Source: Tolypocladium sp. Sup5 PDA-1 (lineage: Eukaryota; Ascomycota; Sordariomycetes; Hypocreales; Ophiocordycipitaceae). Taken from it: a stretch of 64,000 nucleotides of DNA. The notes under the pieces are model-generated. The model was not told the DNA's origin. It was given only the letters and a program-made list of their open reading frames with translations, and made no database searches. Positions within the stretch are counted from its first letter, which is position 1. Every line of letters starts with the position of its first letter. Below are positions 1 through 9,357 of this stretch, in pieces. Location of the stretch: NCBI GenBank assembly GCA_000750105.3, contig JPHH03000039.1, forward strand, positions 1 to 64,000, in the 5' to 3' direction. The translations under genes and the position numbers were made by a program.

Positions 1-21
1 TTTTTTTTTTTTTTTTTTTTT
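1..21. repeat. Poly-T run at window edge
   Basis: The window opens with 21 consecutive T. On the sense strand of the neighbouring BDP1 gene this is a run of A that starts 12 nt after the stop codon. It may be a natural homopolymer, or the place where a contig ended. Confidence 0.9.
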
Positions 22-33
22 GTTTGAAACCCA

Positions 34-1818
34 TCACGAGTCCTGTAAGATCGGTTCTCCGTTTAGCCCATAGGCAACCGCCTGTTTACCCTTTTTCTTG
101 CCACCCCGCTTCTTCTTGACCCCATTGTCCTCGCCGTCCTCGTCCGCGAACAGCTCTTCCTTCTTCTTGCGCATAATCTCGGCCTGTTCGTCGACGAGCC
201 GCTGCCGCTCGGCCTCGTAGCCCTCCTGAATCTTGCGCTGCTCGGCCTCGATGGCCTCGACGGACTCGTACTGGGCCCCGGTGAAGCCACGGTACTCGTC
301 AATGTCCATCTTGATCGTCTTCTCGCCGATGAGCGCCGCGTCGATGCGCTTGGGGTTGTGGCGCTCCTCGCGGTTGAACTTGAGCTTGACGTGGCGCCGC
401 TGCTTGCCAGGGAACATCTTGGAGATCATCTCGAAGTCACTGCCGAACATCCTAAGTCCGCGGTAAAAGAGTTCCGTCTCCTGGTCGTTCCAGATGTTGG
501 GTCCTCTGAGTTTGGATGTGTTCATGAAGGAGCTGCTGGTGATTAATCGCGTAAAGTCGTTTTCCTCGATCGTCTCCATGTCTCCTTGCGCGGCGGCGGC
601 ACGAGCATGCCGGTCCATAACTAGCGAGCTCTGGTCGACGACAATTTGTCCGTCCACGATGCGGAATTGGGGTCCAGACGCAGCTGGCGGCGGCGCTGAA
701 GAGCTGCCCGGCGTGCCACTCTTGGTCTTCACCTGGCCGTCTGGCATGGGAGATGCTGACCCGGATGCCTCTGCCTCGCCGTCGGCCTGCTCCCCATCCT
801 TTTCAAGCTTCGCCTTTATGCGAGCCTGCCGTTCTCTGTCTCGCAGTTCATCGTGCCGACTGAACTTCTTGCCAATCCTCAGGTCTTTTGTTAAATCGGC
901 CATTCTAAGCTGTTGCAAGTCCACCGTCTGGTCCTCTGCGTCATCCGGCGTAGGCGAACGAGCCTTCCTAGCCTTGGCTTTTGCCTCGGAACCATCTCCA
1001 GTCGACGTACTGGCCTGGCGTTTTCGAGGTCGAGGTTTCGGGGCCGCATCATCGCCTTGCTGAGAGGCTTTCCGTTGACGTTTCTTGGGTCGGGTGGTTT
1101 CATCATCATCGCCGTCTGGTTCCTGCGTAGTTTTCGTAGGCACACTTTTCCTATTCGCAGGTTTTTTCCTTGGCTTTGATGCTGGCGGGGCCGCTGGTGG
1201 TGCGGGTGCGGGAGTGTCAATCCGGGGACGGGAATCGGCATCGGGAGCCGTTCGGAGCGCGGTCTCAGAACGGGGTTCTTCTATCGATTGTCCTTCGCCT
1301 GGTGCCTCAGGTGATGCTTCAGGCGGTGTTCTTGGTGGAGCCAGCGCTGAAGGCTTGGGAAGTTGAGTATTCGTCTCGCTACTGGCATCGGATTGTAGGC
1401 GAGAGTCGACGTCGGTCGGAATGTCGTCATTGGTACCCCCGGTTTTCTCGTGGGCACCCTTCACTGCTGCTGTCGAGCTCTTCCGGGGAGGGATGCTTGT
1501 CTGCGGCCGCGCTTCTGGGGGAGCCTGTGGTTCGGCTGGTCTTGTGGTGGCTTCCGGAGGAGTTTGTGAAGGCTGTTTCGGGGCCTCCGCGGCTATTGGC
1601 GACTCTGACGGAGGAGCATGATCAAGGTGATTCAGAGTGTGCTCTGGGGCCTCGGTCACATCATCAGATGCAGTATCGGGTTGTGTATCAATCGAGGGCT
1701 GGCTCTCGACGGTCTTCGGTGCTGGGGCGGCTGGTCCACTGGCGGCAGGCCTCGGTCGCGCCGAGGGGATCTTGGGCTTGAAGGCGAGCCCGCCTTTCTT
1801 CTTGAACATGGAACTCAT
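34..1818 (-). CDS. BDP1: TFIIIB subunit B'' (Bdp1), RNA polymerase III initiation factor
   Basis: Single-exon gene of 594 aa. Bdp1 joins TBP and Brf1 in TFIIIB, which recruits RNA polymerase III to tRNA, 5S and U6 genes in the nucleus. The N-terminus (MSSMFKKKGGLAFKPK) looks like other fungal Bdp1 proteins. Residues about 30-400 are low-complexity, Pro/Ser/Lys-rich and probably disordered. The diagnostic part is a SANT/Myb domain at about 441-495 (NIWNDQETELFYRGLRMFG, then FPGKQRRHVKLKFNREE), followed by the conserved tail with DIDEYRGFTG. The C-terminus is strongly basic (KKKRGGKKKGK). The start at 1818 is the first Met of a leader that matches the family; a second Met at 1809 is possible. 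It is divergent from BRE1. The stop codon lies only 12 nt from a poly-T run, so the 3' UTR is not visible. Confidence 0.92.
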   Translation of the reverse strand: MSSMFKKKGGLAFKPKIPSARPRPAASGPAAPAPKTVESQPSIDTQPDTASDDVTEAPEHTLNHLDHAPPSESPIAAEAPKQPSQTPPEATTRPAEPQAPPEARPQTSIPPRKSSTAAVKGAHEKTGGTNDDIPTDVDSRLQSDASSETNTQLPKPSALAPPRTPPEASPEAPGEGQSIEEPRSETALRTAPDADSRPRIDTPAPAPPAAPPASKPRKKPANRKSVPTKTTQEPDGDDDETTRPKKRQRKASQQGDDAAPKPRPRKRQASTSTGDGSEAKAKARKARSPTPDDAEDQTVDLQQLRMADLTKDLRIGKKFSRHDELRDRERQARIKAKLEKDGEQADGEAEASGSASPMPDGQVKTKSGTPGSSSAPPPAASGPQFRIVDGQIVVDQSSLVMDRHARAAAAQGDMETIEENDFTRLITSSSFMNTSKLRGPNIWNDQETELFYRGLRMFGSDFEMISKMFPGKQRRHVKLKFNREERHNPKRIDAALIGEKTIKMDIDEYRGFTGAQYESVEAIEAEQRKIQEGYEAERQRLVDEQAEIMRKKKEELFADEDGEDNGVKKKRGGKKKGKQAVAYGLNGEPILQDS

Positions 1819-2289
1819 GGCGACAGATTGCGTGGGTCGGTTGAAGGTGCAGATTCGTCAGTCAGCCGCACCGCATCGTGCAAACAATGTAACATTCGCT
1901 GCGCCAAAGCAGAAGAGTTCAAGGTGCTGATTCCGAGGCGCTCACGACGACAAAGTGGGAGGGCGAACGATAAAATGGCCCCCACCGAGCGAGGTTTAGC
2001 CGATGCACGAATCGATAAGGGAGCGCCCAGTCGGGGCTAGCGCGGAACTAGGCCTTTGGTGCAGCGACCATGCCTCTTGATTCGCGGGTCGACTTCGAAA
2101 TTTCAACTCCTGGCACGAACGCCCTCCTCCCCCCATCATCATCACCACGCAATTCCGCGCAACCCGCTGGATGACAGCCTGCGCGACCGGCTTCGGGACG
2201 AGACGTGGCTTGAAGGCCTTTTCGCTGTCAAGCCCTCGCCCTGACATCCCCTCGCACCGCGTTCCAAGCCTCGCTAGACGCGTTGTCTG
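1819..2289. promoter_or_regulatory. Shared divergent promoter of BDP1 and BRE1
   Basis: About 470 bp separates the two start codons, so both genes must be driven from here. It holds a pyrimidine-rich stretch around 2125-2150. A possible upstream ORF starts at ATG 2068 and stops near 2170, if transcription of BRE1 begins that early. No clear TATA box is seen. Confidence 0.55.
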
Positions 2290-4947
2290 ATGCCTGTTGC
2301 AACGTCACCATCTGCCTCGCCTCGTCCATCCACGCTTTCCAAGATGGAGGACAGGAAGAGACCCGCCATCGGCGGCACCGATGATCTGGCACCTCCTAGC
2401 AAGAGAGTGGCAGTCAACGGTTCCAAGGCCAAGGACGACGCCCAGGAGATGAAGGAAGAGGGCTGGATCGAGGTACGTGCCGCTCAAGTTGTTCTCCCCC
2501 TTCTTTCGCGATGCGATGCCAAACAAACACGCCTCGTCATGCGCATGCAAAATTTCCTCGCGTCGACACATCCCCCCTCAACACGATCTCCAGCCTCGTT
2601 GAGGCGCCGTTGCTGGTTTTTGATGCTCACCAAGCCAGTTATGATGCTCGTTGCCCAGCGACAGTATTCAGCGGCTCTCGAACCCCGTGCCCATTCACCC
2701 CTCCACCACACGCTCCGTCCACCATGATATTGCGTACACACTGTGTTTTCGACCGTTGGCTGGGCGACAGGCGGTACTGACTTGGGACATCAGGCGTATA
2801 CGAAGGGGGCGATCTATCGCCAAATGCAAGAATACAGTCGCAAGGCATCCACCGCTGAATCACGTCTCGAAGAGCTGCACAAGCGATGCGTACACCACGA
2901 CGACCATCTGCGGATTATTGATGCCTGGTGGCGCCAGGTGAGTTGATATGGTATCCTTGAGAGTTTTGGCGTCAGCTGACATGAGGCAGCTGTTGGAGGA
3001 AATGGAGCTTGTGACAGGGTCAAGCTTGTCGCCGACGGCGACGGCGAGCACGACTGGTATGTACATTTCACCGATTGGGAATTGACCAATTTGCTGACAG
3101 CGGCCTGCCTAGAACCACCGTATCTCAGCGGCGTCAGCTTCAAGGACCTGCACGATTTCCAAAGCCATATCCAGGAAAAGGGCAAGGCCATCAAGACAAA
3201 GGCCGAGGCCCTCCTCGCCCGTCTTGCTGCCCAGCGTGGAGAGCTCACCCCCGAGGCTACTGCCCTGGAGGGCAAAATCGCCGGCCTGCTGTCCGCCCAG
3301 AAGGAGTATCTACTCAAGCTGGATCGCCTAAACGCCGAGAAAGATCAACTCTCGGAGCAGCTCAATGCCGCCACCCTCCGATACTTCAAAGCCGAGAAGA
3401 AGCTGGACCGAGCTAAGAGCGCACAGGTGCAGAAACTTGAGCAGCAAGCATTTGCCAATGCCACGCGACCGGTTGCCGCTTCTAGCGAAGGCAGCGCGGA
3501 GCTGGCCGAGGCAAATGGTACTGCAGATGAGCTGTTGCTGAAGTATGAGGAAGCGACGGCGTCTGCAGCCAAGCAGAAGGAGCAGCTGGATGCAATCCTA
3601 TCCGAGGTCAAGACGTTGCAAGACGAAAACTCGACTCTCAAGTCACGCCGAGACACGTGGACGGACGAGGATTTCATTCGGTCAGACGTGTTCAAGCAGT
3701 TCAAGGGTCAGAACGAGGATCTTATCAAGAGAATCAACAACTTGGAGTCGACGAACAGACAGCTGCGCGAGGAAGCAGAGAAACTCCAGGCCGAGCGCTC
3801 TGCTTTCAAAGGCCAACTGGAGGCGGATGCAAATCAAGTCACCCAGGACCTCGAGGCGGACATCATGGCCAGAGACCAGGATCTGGCGCGCGTTCGCTCG
3901 GCGCGTGACGAGATTCTGGCCGAGAATACCCAGCGGAAGGCTAGCATGGAGCAGGAGAAGGCTTCGATGGACCACATCAAGGATCTTGTCAATGCCAAGG
4001 ACGATCGGATCGCCGCCCTCGAGTCTGCAATTGCGCGACTGCAGCCCGAAGACCAGGAAATGACCTCACCGGACGAGGGCCAGGAACTGTCCGACGAGGA
4101 GCTCCGACAAAAGGTCAAGAAGCTGCAGCTGGATTTCCAGTCCATTAACCAGGAGCTGCCGTCAATCGAGAAGGCGTACAAGAAGATGAAAGACCTGGCT
4201 CAGAAGAAAGTCATGGACTTTGCGGCCCTCGAGGAGAAGGTGGCACTTCTCATCGCAGAGAAGAGCAAGGCGGATCAAAAGTACTTTGCCGCTCGCAAAG
4301 ATGCTGATACCCGTAACAATGAGATAAGATCTCTGCGGCATCAGAACAGCAAGAGCGCGGAGATTATTGCTCAGCTCAAGGAATTGGAGGCGCAGAACCG
4401 AACCTTGTTGGGCAACGTGGAGAAGCAGCTTGCCGACTTGAAGCAGGCCAACGCGGTGCTGACCACTGAGAACAAGAAGATGGAGACGACGAGCCTGGAA
4501 GCCGTGCGACGGGCCGACTCCCTGAACCGGCAGATTGGCGATCTGACCAACTTGGTCAAGTCTCGAGACTCAGCTTCCGCGGTCGTACGAGAGCGAAACA
4601 CGATGCAGGAGGCCGAAGTGGAGAAGCTCAAGGTGCGGGTTGAGCACGCCCAGAAGGACCGGGACAACTGGAAGAACAAGGCGTTGAGCAACTCGTCGGA
4701 GGAGGAAGAGATGCTTCGGGTGAGTAGTCCTCGTGCAACGCACGGGAGCAACAGTGTGCTGACTGGCCTCAAGACGTTTGCGTTGTGCACAATCTGCCGC
4801 AACAACTTCAAGAACACGGCCCTGAAGACGTGTGGCCATTTGTTCTGCAACAAGTGTGTGGACGACCGCATCAGCAACCGCATGCGAAAGTGCCCAACCT
4901 GCTCGCGAGCATTCGACAAGATGGACGTAATGCCTGTTCATCACTAA
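2290..4947 (+). CDS. BRE1: E3 ubiquitin-protein ligase Bre1 (histone H2B monoubiquitination)
   Basis: RING E3 that, with Rad6, monoubiquitinates histone H2B. It thereby promotes H3K4/K79 methylation and transcription elongation. Five exons are proposed: 2290-2472, 2794-2937, 2990-3056, 3113-4719 and 4774-4947, giving about 724 aa. Exons 1, 2 and 4 end in phase 0 and all joins keep frame. Most of the protein is coiled coil (from about residue 60 to 660). The C-terminal C3HC4 RING begins CTICRNNF and continues KTCGHLFCNKC and CPTC, ending MDVMPVHH as in the family. The first ATG (2290) is preferred over an in-frame ATG at 2344 because my recollection of fungal homologues is that they carry a short leader before KMEDRKRPA; this is moderate evidence. 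The third intron has a second in-frame acceptor ending at 3100. The last intron (4720-4773) is 54 nt with no stop, so intron retention would insert 18 residues before the RING. Confidence 0.93.
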
Positions 4948-5394
4948 TCCCTCGACGATTCGCTTTGCCGTCTTGCTTGCCTTGCTACTGGAGGACATTT
5001 TGACTGGCTCTCAACGACATCTTGAAAGCTTGTTGATGAAATTGGGTGTTTAGTCGGGGCTTCGACTACGACGTACGCACCGTGTGACATAGACATGGTG
5101 ACTGGACGTCACTCGAGCTGGCAGACGGGCATTGAACCACTACTTTGCCTTTTCCAGCTGGGGAGGGCATGACGCCTATCGTGTTTGGACATTGTACTTT
5201 TAGGAGCAGGGGAGGGGGGAGTTGAGAGGTGTGTTTGTCAACGTGTACATGCTATGAAAGACCATTGCGAGCTACGAATGAGGGAATCCGGAAGGACGGC
5301 GTTTGGGGGTTGGATAGGGCAATTGAAGACCTGTCAGGACCAGAATCGATGATTCCCCGGGGGAAAGGATGTTTGATTATTAATTGATGCGATT
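4948..5394. other. Convergent 3' intergenic spacer (BRE1 / SARAF)
   Basis: About 450 bp between two converging stop codons. It must carry both 3' UTRs and polyadenylation signals. No ORF or repeat of note is seen. Confidence 0.6.
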
Positions 5395-6327
5395 CTATCT
5401 ACGGCGCGTAGACCCGAACCCTGTGCTTTCGTGTTGGGCAGAGCTACCAGCGGACCCATGCGAGGAGGGGGAGGGCCTTGGACGGGACGGCCCTGCACCC
5501 CAGCCACTATCGTAGGGGCGTTGGTTGCCGTCGCCTCGATTCCGACTACCTGCCATGTAGCCGGCAGTAGCACCACCGGCGAGGCCGCTCCAGAAGCCCG
5601 GGGTCCAGCCCTGTTGCTGAGTCGACGGGGGCTTCGTGCCCGGATATGGCGGAGGCGGATCGTCGCCGGGTCCAGATCCAGGATTCCAACCTCCGCCGCC
5701 GCCGCCGCCGCCGCCGCCTCCGCCACCCCATCCTCCTCCCCGGCCTCCTCCGGTCCTGCGGGGCCGTCTCTGCTGGCCATTGTCGCCGTAGCATGCCGAG
5801 TACACGATCCACCCGAGGACGGCGACGAAGATGATGGCGAACAGCCAGGCCGACCAGTCGGTTCCTCCGTGGCCGTCGCCAAAGAAGCCGCCGTGGGGAT
5901 TGGCGATGTCAGGGTACCTCGCCTCGCCCTTGCTAGTGAGCAGCAGCCTGTACTCGACACCACAACTGCCCTTGAGGACGTAGGGATCATCAGCGGAAGA
6001 GTAGCCCTCGCAGATGACGTCCGTGCTGCCGAGCTTGAGCTCCTCGGGGAGGGAGGCGGCACAGCTCCATTCGATGTCCTCGCCGCCGTACGAGGCGCCC
6101 TGGTTGGTGCAGCGCATGACGTCGATGTCGTAGAGGCGGCATATGTCGGGGGACGAGACGCATTTGAGCTGCGGGAGGGGGGAGACGCGGCGGTGGGTGG
6201 TCTTTGCGCCGTGGCCGCGCAGGGTGAGGGACTGCACCTCGGAGAGGAGGATGGCGTTTTTGGGGGGCCGGGCGGCGAGGGAGATGAGGGGGAGGGCGAG
6301 AGTGATGGCGAGGATGTGGAGGAGCAT
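5395..6327 (-). CDS. SARAF-family (TMEM66/DUF1183) ER membrane protein
   Basis: 310 aa, single exon. In animals SARAF is an ER membrane protein that switches off store-operated calcium entry by acting on STIM/Orai. The fungal role is not established here. Seen in the sequence: a signal peptide (MLLHILAITLALPLISLAA), then the family's luminal part with KNAILLSEVQSLTLRG and conserved cysteines (CVSSPDICRLYDIDVMRC, IEWSCAASLPEELKLG). One transmembrane segment follows (about residues 165-185, WSAWLFAIIFVAVLGWIVYS). The cytosolic tail is Gly-rich with a poly-Gly tract, then Pro/Tyr-rich and Ser-rich. The start at 6327 is chosen because it gives a clean signal peptide; the frame is open upstream to 6474 but that extension looks like untranslated leader. 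The poly-Gly tract is encoded by a GCC-type microsatellite (5694-5718), so its length may vary between strains. Confidence 0.88.
   Translation of the reverse strand: MLLHILAITLALPLISLAARPPKNAILLSEVQSLTLRGHGAKTTHRRVSPLPQLKCVSSPDICRLYDIDVMRCTNQGASYGGEDIEWSCAASLPEELKLGSTDVICEGYSSADDPYVLKGSCGVEYRLLLTSKGEARYPDIANPHGGFFGDGHGGTDWSAWLFAIIFVAVLGWIVYSACYGDNGQQRRPRRTGGGRGGGWGGGGGGGGGGGGGWNPGSGPGDDPPPPYPGTKPPSTQQQGWTPGFWSGLAGGATAGYMAGSRNRGDGNQRPYDSGWGAGPSRPRPSPSSHGSAGSSAQHESTGFGSTRRR
5694..5718. repeat. (GCC)n microsatellite coding for poly-Gly
   Basis: Eight or so perfect trinucleotide units inside the SARAF-family gene, read on the minus strand as glycine codons. Confidence 0.9.
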
Positions 6328-9300
6328 GGTTGGCGCGGTTACGGTGGTGGTGGTGGTGTTTGCATGTATCTTGATGAGTTGTGAGGTGCTCTGTGAAGAG
6401 CGGCGATGTCTGCTTTCGGTGAGGCTCAGTGGCACAGCAGAAGCACGCTGGATGCAGAAAAGAGTGTGCTGCAATCAGCAATTCATCATCTAAAAATACG
6501 GCAGAGAGGACACGATGTCCAGAGTGCGACCCGGTCACTCGCGAGGCTGAACTTTGATTTTTGAAGACAGCTTACGGACAACTTTTGGGTGTGGAGGTGA
6601 AGCCTTGACGCCAGAGGTTGCGACGTGATTGGTGACGCGCCCTTGGCGCCGTTGGCAGTGTGGCTGACGCGTGTGCTTCAAGGTGTGGCGGGAGACGTGG
6701 CGCTGGCCCGCCGCTGCAGCCAGTGCTGTTGCACGTTTCTTGCCTCTTTCGCCTGCCTCAACAGGGTGAGTTGCCGTGGCGCTAGCATCTTGAGTCGCAA
6801 ATGCTGTCTGCAGGGGGGGCTTACGGACTACTGTCGCCAACACCAAGTCATCCCATTCTCAGGTCTGCGCTCACGCAAACCCCCACGGGTTCAACGGTTG
6901 GGCTCGACCCAGCAGCGATATAAATGTGCAACAGCGAATTCAACAAGGAGCGTCTGCAGCGGACGCATACGCTCCAGACCGTATAGGGGAGGTACCTATC
7001 CGAGTGCGACGCAGTCAGCTTCGTACAGATCGGAGTTGAGTCACTGCGGGGCACACGGGATTCGAGGCCCCAAGGCCCCGACAGCCCGGCGTTGGTTCCT
7101 GCACCCCCACCGTCCCACCCCAATTAGTGCAAGATTGCTGAATGGAGCATGCCTTTCGAGATGAGGCTCGTCTCGCGTCAGGAGCATGAAAGGGGCAAAG
7201 GGACGGCGGGTGCCTGCAGTAGAGACAGACGTCTACCAGAACTCGCAGCAAGTCTCGGGACGGGACGAGGGTGCTCGAGAAAGCAAAGACATATGCCGTT
7301 GCAGCGGCGTGGTGTTGGATGGGGACCAAAACGGGCCAACAGCACGCGCCGTTGCAACCAACCATTGTGCGGCGGACGTCATGGGTACCTGCCAAGGGAC
7401 GACAGAGAGGCAGAGACCACATGGATGTTTCACTCAGCAAGCGAGTGCGCGCGCGCAATCGGCGACTTTGCAGCGGCTGCAGCAGAGCTAAAATTCACTG
7501 GAGGTGGGTTCTCCATTTCACCACCGCCCATGGCACGGACTAATCGGGTTAGCGCCCTTGCCGCTCTTGCTCAGGCTCGGCTCAGTCCAAGCTCAGCCAC
7601 GCATCCTCAGTCGAAGCTGCAACGACTCACTCCGGCTTGGTGCCGTCCCATCATAAAGGGCACGGACAACGAGTATCACGTGACGTGCTCGCTATCAGGG
7701 TTGGCTAGGCAACCTGCGATGAGCAGGTGCCATTGGATGAATGCCGTGCCCGACTTCCTGGGAAGTCGCTACGATTACTCCCTCAACTGTTTGTTACGGT
7801 ACGAAGTAGTCCGTACGGATATACCAGAGGCTTTACGGTGAACTTTTGTGCATATGTGGCTGAGTTATGCTAGCTAAGCCACAAGGCCGACTCCAGGCTA
7901 AAAGCAGCGAGGCTCCAGGACGCATCCAGTTCAGATGGGGCTCGGTAAAACCCATCTCAGGGGGTGAGGTGAGCCGGAAACAGCACGGCGGTCCAGCCCG
8001 CCGACAGCAACCGAGCTGGGCCCCCACCTCGCCTCGAGGTCGCCAACAGGCGCTGGAGCGTTTCTCAGCGGCCAGCGGCGCAGCGACGCAGCGGCGCAGC
8101 GGCTGGTGGAGTGGTGGAGACCCGGGTTCGGACAACTGCAAGACCCCGAGATTCGAGATTTTCGGAAACGGCAGCCGTCTGGACTGGTGTGGATGACTCA
8201 ACGACCGCGACCGAAGAGGCGCTGCAAGTCGCCGGGTGTCCGATTTGCATGAGATGCACGAGCTGACGACCCCCGCAGGCCGATCGGGCCCGACGTGGTG
8301 TTGTGGCTAATGCCTGGTCGGTGTTGGCGACGCATGTCTCCGGGGCAGATGTTACACGCCGTACCAGTGTCGAATCGAAGTTGCGGCTTTGGAGGCACGG
8401 GTCCCTGCTGCTTTGAAGCGATTGAACATGTCGATGAGACAATGGGGTGCAGACAACATGCAGAGGCCCGTTGCGCACGCACTGGAAGAGTGCAGGGTGC
8501 AGAGTGCGGCGTCTGGGGAAGCAGAATGGTGACGACATGAACCTTGGTACCCTGGTCTTAGTAGATGGAACAAACCCTCTGTGCGCTCGTGGCCGCCGCC
8601 GCATCAAACGGCGGAGTTCCACGGCGTACAGCGTCCTCTCGGCTGTCGCCAGCCCTAGGTAGGTAGGTACTCGTCCTGCGTGCTGCGCGCTGATGCCTGC
8701 AGTCAGCAATCAAACGAGTACGAGTATTTGTTGCAAATAATTCCTATGGCCGCGACGCCTGCTGTCGGTCCCGTCGCGGGCTTCAAGGGGTCCGTCGTGG
8801 GGTCGGCGTGACCCATCTCCAGGTCTTCACCAAGCCCGCCGCCAGCGTCAGGCGCCCAGTTGCCTCCAAGGCTCCAACGCACCCCCGGTTCGGGTGGCTG
8901 ACCGGCGCGCCCCAGAAGCGGCCGGCGCACGCCCTGGACATAAAAGCGAATAAGCGCACTCCTTCGGGGCTTATCTATCCCGTAGTCCGTCGTTCATTAT
9001 TCTTACAGCGCCGGGAACTATTGCCTGCCTGGCCACGCACGGGTTTCGGGTTGAAGCAAAAGGACACTACCATCACACTACCAAGTGCCCAGCGTCCCTA
9101 CTTTCTCGTACTTAATAACCCGAGCCTCGAGCTTCTCTCTGTTGTTCCTTCGTTCCTTTGGTGCGCCTCAAACCCCTAGACGCTACGAGCGTCCACGCTC
9201 GAATTCCTGACGAACCCGCGCCGCCGAGACCTGGTCACCTACGGTACCTGTCGAGATACGTACCTCTGCGTCTAACACAAAAGGGCACGAGACGAAAACA

Positions 9301-9357
9301 CCACACTCAAGACATCTCCACCACGTGCGCAGCCTCACCCCCTGCTGCACCCCCAGC
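6328..9357. other. 3.0-kb intergenic region upstream of the ABC transporter gene
   Basis: No ORF here has a recognisable domain or consistent coding signal. It contains two copies of the intergenic word TACGGACTA/TAGTCCGTA (6822-6830, 7807-7815) and a TAGGTAGGTAGGTAC string (8656-8670). A TATA-like GATATAAATG lies near 6918 with no gene behind it, so an unannotated non-coding transcript is possible. The right third should hold the promoter and 5' leader of the ABC gene. Confidence 0.6.
8939..8946 (+). promoter_or_regulatory. Possible TATA element of the ABC transporter gene
   Basis: CATAAAAG lies about 410 bp before the start codon, followed by pyrimidine-rich sequence. If used, it implies a leader of roughly 350-380 nt. 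The position is unconfirmed. Confidence 0.3.
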
